A stretch of 64,000 nt of DNA from Rhodeus uyekii (lineage: Eukaryota > Chordata > Actinopteri > Cypriniformes > Acheilognathidae). The DNA is taken from the NCBI GenBank assembly GCA_037043235.1, contig JAWRVZ010000054.1:2254001-2318000 (forward strand), written 5' to 3'. Each line of letters opens with the position of its first letter. Within the stretch, counting starts at the first letter, position 1. The position numbers and the translations under genes were made by a program. The notes below the pieces were generated by a model. That model did not search any database and had not been told where the DNA came from. It worked only from the letters and a program-made list of their open reading frames with translations. Shown piece after piece: positions 38,401-49,060 of the stretch.

Positions 38401-41400
38401 TAATTTTAGGGTATATAAAATATATTCTTAAAAAAGGTAGAAATATTTACATCTCTAATGTCATACATTTTTTAAAGCAAATACTAGAATTTAGTTGTTG
38501 TTTTTTTTGTCACAGAATCACCATGCCCTAGCCACGCAGATCACCCTCAGTCAAGTGCTAATTAGCACCAGCTGTCACTCATCACCACAGCACACCAGAG
38601 CCATTGAAAAGGACTCCACACACGCACACACACACACACACATATAGACATGCATATATGTCTGTCTGTCAGATCTCATCTCATCTCATCTCATCTCATC
38701 TATAGCTCAGACTCACTTACTATTGTACTTATACTTACCTGTTACCACTTACCTTGCTATCCAGTGACAATCCCCGTGTCCAGCCGTCCTTTCCCTCGGG
38801 TTTTCCGTTATCCAACGATCTCCCTGAAACTAACAAAAAGTCAGTATTCACATTCAGTGACTGTAAAAGTGTTCTCACCTGTCATCTTCCTCATTCACTG
38901 CCTTGCTGTCTATAATTTCACCCGTTTTGAGTTTCTGCATTAACTTTCTGGCATGTCTAGACATCAGTCAGTGACTAACTTTATCATCACAAACAAAGGA
39001 ATACTGTCCATCAACAAATACCCGCTGGAATTCTGCAAGCTGGAAGCAGCAAGCAGCTGTAATGACTCTACTTCCTCCTACTCAACCTGTGCTTTCAGTT
39101 AATTGTCTCTCAACAATGTTCTGCCATCACATATAGAAGACAGCACAATATTGCTAATCTGCATTCTATTTGCACCTCTTTCCATTTCTGGAAATGTCAG
39201 TCAGCGGTCAAAAAAGCGGACTTTATTCCAGGCTTTATTTTGGCTGACCCAGGGGTTGCGTCTCTATTGTGGAGCGGCTGGGCATGCTATCCTCAAATGC
39301 CCCATTCAACCACCATGCCCTCTGGGGAATTTTGTTAAGTCAGATTATCAGTTCATTCCCTCTCACTACCGAAATGTTATTACTGTTTCTGACGTCTCTA
39401 TTCTAGTCACCACTCTCATCAACTCTGGGTCAACTGGGAACTTCATTGCCACTGACCTCTTTCAATAGCTCTGCCTTCAATGGCTCCCAAATGAGATCAA
39501 GTAGTTCCTCTAGAAGAGATCTGTTTGTAGGACCTCAAGAGAAGATTGGGAATGGCCCAGCCATGGGAATGTGCCATTGATCTCCCAGTGAACCAGTACC
39601 CAGATGCAAAATTTACCTACAAACCATCTCTGAACAGGAAGCCATGGAGGAGTACACCATGGCTATATCTGTCCATACACATCCCCTGCTGCTTCAAGCC
39701 TGCCTGCTGACAAACCCTCAACTAGATTACAGTAAATTTTTGGTATCCCCTTCCTGGTGAATACCTTGGCCAAGGTATTCACCAAACTCAACCTATGCAG
39801 TGTGTACAACCTCATCTGAATCCGCAAAGGGGGCGAGCAGAATCCTTACCTATTCCTGGAGTCAAACCGAACACCGCCAACACATTGTGGAGGTCCTCCA
39901 GAGAAAAAAATAATTCAATCTGTTCCTCAAGGCTGAGGAATGTGAATTCCACCAGTCAGAAATCCAATTCCTTGGGCAAGAGGAAGGTGAGGTATTGACC
40001 ATTGGTAATTGGCCAACTACCAAAACAGTATAGGCACATCAAAGATTTATTGGATTCGCCAACTGTCATTTCATCCATGGTTACAGCTCCAGAACATCCT
40101 CTTCTCAAGACTCACTTTTCTCTGTCCTGGTCCCAGGAGGCTGAAGCCAACTTCATCACCCTCAAAGAGCTATTCAGCCAAGCACCTCTCCTCACCGATC
40201 CAGATCCCAACCAACCTTTCATCGTGGAGGTGGATGCCTCTACCACCGGCATCAGAGTGTTGTTCTCAAACCAGGAGGGGATTCCTCCCAGACTCCATCC
40301 ATGTACTTATTTTTCCTGTAAGCTCAACCGCTATGTTTCCAACTGCTATCAAGCTAGCTCTTGAGGAGTGGCGGCACTGGCTGGAGGGAGTCCAACATCA
40401 GTTCAGAGTATGGACAGACCTCAAAAAACTCCAGTATCTAAGTGACGCCAAATTCTTTAACCCATGTCAAAAATCACTGGATTCTGTATTTACATGCTTT
40501 GATTTCAAGATGGTCTACCATTCTGGCTCTAAGAACGGCAAAGCTGATGCACTGTCCCGTGTACATACTCCTGATGACATCAGACCTTCTCACTACTCCA
40601 AGATCGCTTCTGGTGTCCCAATTTGGTTAGAGAAGTTAGAAGGCGAGCGAGTGAATGTACTTCATGCACCATGTACTGCAGCACATCATCATCTACTCAC
40701 CGGAAAACTCTCTGCCCATTCTCAAATGCCCGATTACATCTAGGGCAGTGGTTCTTAACCTTGTTGGAGGTACTGAACCCCACCAGTTTCATATGCGAAT
40801 TCACCGTACCCTTCTTAATTGGAAAAATAAAATATTATTTTTTTCAAATTCAAAACATAAGTATATATTTTACTGGTGCACAAAATGAACCGTGCATCAA
40901 CATCACTGTGTTCAAAGAACAAAACCATTAAAACATGATTTTCACACAAAAACAAAAACATAATAATGAATATTTACTGCAAATCAGTGTGACTTCTGCT
41001 GTTGCCTTTCAGAGATCAGTTCAGAAATGTACTGAATGTAAGAATTTTTTGGAAAAGCCTTCAGGTTTTCTTCCACTTCGATGAAGTTGACTCCACCGCC
41101 TGCATCTGTTGATTGAGATGATTGAGAGCTGCGTGTACGCTAAAATGAGAATGAACTCAGAATTTTCGCAACAAAGTCTGTTCCTTTTCTTAATTTTTAT
41201 GTCCATCATCCTCGAAAATGATTGCTCGCCAAGATATGGTGTAACAAATGGTATGAAAATCTCCACAGCTTTCTTAACAGGGTAATAACAGGGTATGTTA
41301 CCATTTGTTGACATTAAAATGTTGAGAGCATTGTTGTTCTGAAGAGTTGCTGTTGGACCTGGCTCTGCTGAACTTCAATGATTTCATCGAGGTATTCATT

Positions 41401-42956
41401 ATTGACATCTGAACGTAACCACCGAACGTTTGAATGGTACAAAAGTACCTCGAATTCAAAGCCCATTTCTTTTACACAGCTCACTGAAGATGCGGTGTCT
41501 CATAGCACTATTTTGCACATAGTTCACGCATTCCACTACAATTTTAATTTGAGGTAAGGTTTTTGTTGTCAAAGTATGGCTGTGCCTCCGCCAAACCTCT
41601 AAGACTGACTCACCGAACCTCAGGGTTCGATCAAACCCAGGTGAAGAACCACTGACCTAGGGGTAAATTTCACCACAGACCTCCCAAACCTCCAAGGCGA
41701 TACATGCATCCTATTGGTTTCTTCAAATCATGCAGACTCATTCCCCTCAAAAGCTTATCTACAGCGATGGAGACTGCTGAATGTTTCTTTAAACACGTCT
41801 TCTGTTACTTTGCAATATTTGAAGACATCATTTCTGATAGTGGACAACAATTGATCTCCAGGGTTTGGAGAACATTCATGAAACTCTTAGATGTGACTGT
41901 GAGTGTGTCTACTGGTTACCACCCCCAGATGAACGGAAAGACGGAACGGAAGATCCAAGATATTGGTTGCTTACTCTGAACCTTCTTCCATGACAACCCA
42001 GAACTTCTGGAGTCAGTTTCTTACTTGGGACGAGCACACACTGAACTCTCTAGAGCAACAAGCAACAGTCTTACTCCTTTCCAGTACAAGTTTTATTAAC
42101 AACCACCCATATTTCCATACAAAGGAGTCAAGTCACCTTTATTTAAATAGTACTTTTTAACAATGCAAATGGTTTCAAAGCAGCTTTACAGAGCAGGAAA
42201 ATAATTCAACAAAGTATGTTGTGACTGTACAGCAGGTTCCTTGCCACTGTTGCCTCTGGCTTGCTTAGTTGTGGACACTTAATCAATATTACTGCTCTTC
42301 TAGAAGAGACCTCGGGAGAACCCTCCAGGGCACCATCGGTGAATCACTGGTTCCGGGAAAGTGAGTAGGCTTTGCCAATTCAACACCATCTTCAGACAGC
42401 CATTCGGTGACATAACGGTCATGCCGATGCCCCGCAGATCCACACCCCCCCTCTTCCAACCTGGGCTTATGGTATGGCTCTCAACAAAGAACATCCGAAT
42501 GTGACACAATGGCCCTTTGAAAATCTGAAGGAGATCATCTTTGTGTCCTTCCACCTCAAACTACCAGAACATTATCGTATTCACCCAGTAATCCACTTCA
42601 CATTTGAAACCTTATTACTTACCTGTTCTTTCCTCCACAGAGCCTGGTGATAGTGACAAACTCCAGTTTTGAGTTTCTGCATCAACTTTAATAAACACCT
42701 GATGGCTTCAATTACTTACCAGTCTTGTCTAGTGTGTGTTTCCTGACAAAAATAATAATATAAAACAATACAAATGTTTTATTTTGCAGTGTCCTGGATC
42801 AGATTGATCTGTTTTAGTTTTTCTTTCATTTACATTATATATTATTTTTTATTTCTTTTATTTTTTGTATTATTTATTTTTCATTAAAATAAATTCCAAA
42901 TACATCTTAAAGTCATTAATTTTGTGCTGTCAAATAGATGAATTACAATTATATTA

Positions 42957-43006
<50 letters not shown>

Positions 43007-46000
43007 TTTTATATACAGTAATACCTCGAGATACGAGCGTCTCTACATAAGAGTATTCCAAGATACGAGCAAAGCCTTCAAGCAGATTTTTGCTTCTAGA
43101 TACGAGTAAATTTTGGAGATACAAGCATGCTTACTGACGCCGATGCCGACGCACTTTCACTTCACTGACTTGTTCACTGACTTGTACGAGTAGCTGATTT
43201 TCTCTCTATTTTGTTCATAACAGCGATGAGCTCTAAAAAAGTGAGTGGTAAGGCCAGTAGTGAGAAAAAGAAACGCATGATGACCATGGAAATGAAGCAT
43301 GAAATTGTCGATAAATATGGGTGGTGCTGCGTGAGTGATCAGGAGCATCAGGAGGAACTGTCGACAACAACTCGTAAACAACTTGATTCATATGTGCGTG
43401 TAGGAATCCCAGCACGCTGACAATCTCATACGACGCCGATAAAACTGTTTAATGTTATATATTATAGTTTATTTCCTTTTTACTATTAATTTTATGTTTG
43501 TATTTGGTAAAAAATATATACCGGTATATTGTATTTAAACTACTTACTGTTAATATCATGTATGCTTATACTTGTTTACGTTTTCTATTTTCATAAATTA
43601 ACCACATTTATACACAGCTGTACAAACAATTACAAGAACTGCCTTATCTGAGTTGATGTGGTGAAAATTAAACGGATTGTTTACAACTCCCTGACATCTA
43701 CTGACCAGTCTCTTACCCGACTCCTGTGGTTTAAACCTAACTGGCAATCTTCCTAAATGTGATTGTGCTATCAACAGCCAAAGCATTTCTTCAATTATAT
43801 ATAAAGTGATACCATGGTTTACGAGTGACAGTATACGAGCAAATCGGTGTACGAGCATGAAAAGTCAAATCGGTGTGCGAGCATTGTATTGGAGTGCGAG
43901 AAACATATTCCCTCGCTCACGCGCATTTTTGTGTGGAAAAAGCCTAATGCTCAGCATCTTTGCACGCATTTTTTCTGGAAATATCCTAATGACAGCCTCT
44001 CATAAAACAGTCACGCGGTTCCAACCCCTTTATCAACCCTTAACTCGTTCATTCTCTCAGCATCGCTCGGTTTAGTTGCAACACGTGAGATCTTAATGGT
44101 TATAATTTAAAATGTAATTAATAGTGTATAGGTTATTTATGGTCGTGTGGAACAAATCAAGTGATTTTTAGTGCATTCTTATGGGGAAAATTGTTTTGGT
44201 GTACGAGAATTTTGGGTTACGAGCTCGCTCTTGGAACAAATTAAACTTGTAAACCAAGGTATTACTAAATATTTATCGTAGCAGACAGGGTGGGGTCGAG
44301 GGACGTGAGAGCATCACGAGAGGCAGTGGAGTGATTGAGAATGAGCGTCACCTGTGAGCTACCGGTCTCTTATCTCACGAGGGAGCATTTCAAATTAAAA
44401 GCCTGTTTAACGTTCGCCAGTTCCCACCTCCTCCTCCTCCCTGAACAAACAGCTTTGCTACATTAGTGCCGACATTATCAAGAAGATTAAATCCAACAGT
44501 GTTATTTGTGCCGATTGTTTTAGGCTGTATACAACTAGTAAAATCCAAACGTAATATAAAATGTATTAAAATAATAATAATAATAATCAGCACGGCCTTA
44601 CAGTCACATAGGCCACAACAGAGATGCGCGACTACTAGGGACAATAAATCTAAATCTAATCTAATCTACATGTGATACAGAATAGCATGAAATATCCTTT
44701 AACTGCAGAACATATTTTTCTTAATGTACATATAGTCTGCAAATACAGTCATGAAGCACAATCGCTACTCATCATCGGTCCTAACTATTAAGAAGCATGT
44801 GTTCACTATAACATTTTCGTCTTAAATTTTCGGCCACAAATTAATTATGTGATTTTGTCACGGTGAAAACGATCAGTGTATTTGCTAGAAACATATCATC
44901 CGGTGACTCGGGTATGTAATGCTTCATGGTGGCACTGCTGTCACTGTTGGAGGATTACGCCATTGGAAGAATAAGGAGAGAACGAGTTTTCAGGAAATAC
45001 TTTGTCAATCTGAGGGCCCGTCCACACGGAGACGCGGATCACTGCATCCGCATACATTTCTTATCGGATTGGCGTTCCGTCCACACGGATCCGGCGGTTT
45101 GGGAGACTGAATCCGCTCTCTTTTGATACCGGGTCCTAAAGTGGATAGATCTGAATCCGACACCCTTGCGGACTCGTGTGGACGGCCAATCCGTATATTT
45201 TTTGTTTACCGATGATGTCATCACATCACGTGTCGGCTGCGTCACAGTAACAGCAACAGTGTTGCCAGATTGGACTGAAGATTTCCAGCCCAACTACAGC
45301 TTAAAACCCTCCCATTTAAAAAAATACCAGCCCAAAGTGCGTACTCTTATAAATAATGAAAAATGTTGAGCGATTTTATGCATCAAAAACCATCCGAATT
45401 ACAGCGCCCCATACTGGTCTGGCACATATACTACACCGTGTTCAGTGTTTTAGTGGTCTCGTGTGGACGCTGATATTTCTTGCGCCGACGCCGTGTTTAT
45501 GATCGGTGAATGTCTGTGAAATTATGTTTTATTTCTTTTTTCTCACCTGTTGCCACTATTCAATGTAACAGAAATACACGTTTTCACTTTCTTGGATTAA
45601 TTAATTGGCGGGTCGCATGCCAGTTTTCCAGGTACAGTGGTACCTCGAGATACGAAATTAATCCGTTCCGACGCGGCCTTCGTATTTTGAGTTTTTCGTA
45701 TCTTGGAACACATTTTACATGTAAAATGGCTAATCCGTTCCAAGCCCTCCAAAAACACCCCATTAAATTTCATAATAAAGCTAAATTGACCTATAAACAA
45801 TGAAATAACGTAAAATGTCGAAGCTTACCTTTCGAGTGAGGCTATCTCAGAAAGTGGCGGCAGAGGAGGAGGAGGACAAACGGCAGATAACGTACGTATA
45901 CTTAACTTTACGAAAACACATAAAAAATTTAAAGTTTCTGGTGCGGCGTGGCTGAGCTAAAGCACGCCAGCACGTACGTGTCAGGGTTCTGCCACATTCG

Positions 46001-46892
46001 GTCTAGTCATTTCTTGGTTTTGTGGCAGAGCTCTGACACTACTGTAATGTCTCGTGTTTGATGTGTGTGTGCGCACGGCTTCGAGGATTCGAGCCGCGCG
46101 CGCTTGTCTGTGTAACGTCTCATGTGCGGGTTATGATGTCTGATCCCGATACTGGTCTTGTCTAGTTTCAGTTTCGGTTTTTGGATCGGGATTCGGGCAT
46201 TCATAACTCGTGTGTTCGTCCTTGTCGTGAGCTCATGAGAACAGGTGTTTACACTCGTTCTTGCAAGCTCTATGTCATGTGAGTGGGCGCGGTTTCAAGC
46301 CTTGCGCGAGCCGCGCCTGCTCTCGTCCGTGTGTTTATGTCCGTGAGTTTTGATTTATTTTTTTAATAAAACCCTGTCCTCCCAGCAATTGAGTCCTCAC
46401 TCTCTCCTACCCTGACAGTACGTATAGAAGATGCATGATGGGAGGGATGCTGTCCAATTAGAGAGAAGGATCTCGCTAGCATCAGGAACCAATGGGAGAG
46501 CAGGAGGATGGTGGCGAGTCTACTATAACTAAGATGGCGGCGTGCGGCGCGAGTTTCAAAATTGTTATGGGGCGAGTCTCGGACTTTCAGAAACCTTTCG
46601 TATCTTGAAAACTTTTCGTATGTAGAGCAGTAAAATTTTTCGTCTTTGCTTTTGTAACTTGGATTTTTCGTAAGTTGAGCCTTTCGTATCTTGAGGTACT
46701 ACTGTATATATGGGATTACACTCTCATTTACATGCCGATCAGCAGTCATGAGGTGATTTGCATTGATTATTTATGGTTAAAATACCCAGTGGATATGACC
46801 GGTGGTTCAAAACCGGTGGCTCAAATTCTCAATCACCATCACCTCTCGTGACGCTCTCATGTCCCTTGACACTGCACTGCTCGCCACATCCA

Positions 46893-46948
<56 letters not shown>

Positions 46949-48717
46949 GAGAGAGAGAGAGATACACTCACCTAAAGGATTATTAAGAACACCATACTAA
47001 TACGGTGTTTGACCCCCTTTCGCCATCAGAACTGCCTTAATTCTACATGGCATTGATTCAACAAGGTGCTGAAAGCATTCTTTAGAAATGTTGGCCCATA
47101 TGGATAGGATAGCATCTTGCAGTTGATGGAGATTTGTGGGATGTACATCCAGGGCACGAAGCTCCCGTTCCACCACATCCCAAAGACGCTCCATTGGGTT
47201 GAGATCTGGTGACTGTGGGGCCATTTTAGTACAGTGAACTCCTTGTCATGTTCAAGAAACCAATTTGAAATGATTCAAGCTTTGTGACAAGCTTTGTGAT
47301 GCATTATCCTGCTGGAAGTAGCCATCAGAGGATGTGTACATGGTGGTCATAAAGGGATGGACATGGCCAGAAACAATGATCAGGTAGGCTGTGGCATTTA
47401 AACGATGCCCAAATTGCACTTAGGGGCCTAAAGTGTAACATGAAAACATCCCCCACACCATTACACCACCACCATCAGCTTGCATGAGTGGTTATTTCAG
47501 TCAAAGTTGCTCTTCTATCAGCTTGAATCAGTCGGCCAATTCTCCTCTGACCTCTAGCATCAACAAGGCATTTTTGCCCACAGGACTGCCGCATACTGGA
47601 TGTTTTTCCCTTTTCACACCATTCTTTGTAAACCCTAGAATGGTTGTGCGTGAAAATCCCAGTAACTGAGCAGATTGTGAAATACTCAGACCGGCCAATC
47701 TGGCACCAACAACCATGCCACGCTCAAAATTGCATAAATCACCTTTCTTTCCCATTCTGACATTCAGTTTGGAGATCAGGAGACCTGTCTTGACCAGGAC
47801 AACATCCCTAAATGGAACCGCCAAACTCCCTATTTGTCTTAGCATTTTTTTTCGGTAATGTCGATTCTTTAATGTCGCCGAACACTAATATCTCGAGCAC
47901 AAAAGAGGGACAAATTCACCACTTCACATGGCTATCTCGTGACTGAAGATAGTACCGAGTTCACTGCGTATGCGCTGAGTTTGCGTTGCATGTGGATCGC
48001 GGTCCATATAGTCGCTCTGTCAGTGACCCTTTACTCACAGTGCAGGACTCTCTGAAGTGAAAGCACATTCACGTTCTTACGCTTCTCAACGAGCAGCGAG
48101 TGATGCCGTGGGTCCACCCCCATCCCAAAGCCTCATCCGCTTCTATGTGCACATAAAGCCCGCCTTCTCTGATTTATCTCAAATATTTTGACATTGGTCA
48201 GGAACGAGCGGTTACCGTCCAATGAGTATGAGGCTTAGATGAACACACACACACACAAACACATCCCTGTTTCTATTCTGACACGCAGTCTGTTCAGCGC
48301 CGCTGCAGATTAAAAGCCGAGGTTGTTAAAAGACGGGACGAAGCCGAATTTGTTGAGAAAGCACATTAGACAGGCAGAACGCAAGAAAGTATGCAATCTA
48401 GTACAGTGTGATGACCTCACGAATATGTTATGACTGTTTATGCTGTGAGCGAAATTGTGTTTGCAATGTTGGAGAATATAATTAAAGGTTTGTATCGAGA
48501 ATCAAAGGTGTTTTTATTGTATACTGGTAAATCTCTGTTGTTAGTTGGTGCACATATGCCTTTTGTTGTTTGCAAACATATACAGTGCATGTACATTTTT
48601 ATAGCGTGCCGATTGCTTCATCTAATAAATCGCCATATTGGCTGTTGGTTACCTCGATCATCGGTTATCTCGATGATTTTTTGCAACCCCCGAGGCCATT
48701 GAGATAACCATATTCCA

Positions 48718-48762
<45 letters not shown>

Positions 48763-49011
48763 ATGTGTGGTTAGTTACAAATTATATCAAGCCACTTTTC
48801 AGATTGAAAACACACACACATATTTGGATAAACAGTTATAGTTAAAATCCAAAATATATCCAAAATCCTTGACCTTGTGGTCCATACTAAGTTATCTTTT
48901 TTTGGAAAATGTAAAAATGCAGAACATTTTCTTTGGTGGGTAGGGTTAGGGGCAGGTTTTATATAATCATAGAAAGTCCCAATAAAACATCAAAACACTG
49001 TGTCTGTCTGT

Positions 49012-49060
<49 letters not shown>

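Larger units (their letters stand above)
38508..42748 (+). mobile_element. Degenerate Ty3/Gypsy (chromovirus-like) retrotransposon
   Basis: The left LTR starts TGTCACAGAATCACC (38508). A right LTR remnant ends TTTCCTGACA (42748). Both contain TTTTGAGTTTCTGCAT. Between them, in order on the plus strand: a gag zinc knuckle that has lost its first cysteine (CGAAGHAILKC, near 39280); a protease whose catalytic Asp is replaced (NSGSTGNF, near 39427); reverse-transcriptase and RNase H pieces (40130-40570); an integrase core with a DSG-type catalytic segment and GYHPQMNGKTER (41704-41960); and chromodomain-adjacent sequence. Many frameshifts and a hAT insertion at 40746-41654 show it is long dead. 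It is antisense to kcnj3. Confidence 0.85.
44285..46867. repeat. Composite block bounded by inverted repeats
   Basis: 44301-44367 (GGACGTGAGAGCATCACGAG ... GAGCTACCGGT) reappears inverted at about 46813-46867. The span between contains Harbinger, Tigger and LTR insertions. It is either one element with terminal inverted repeats and many nested insertions, or two inverted copies of one repeat. Confidence 0.6.
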
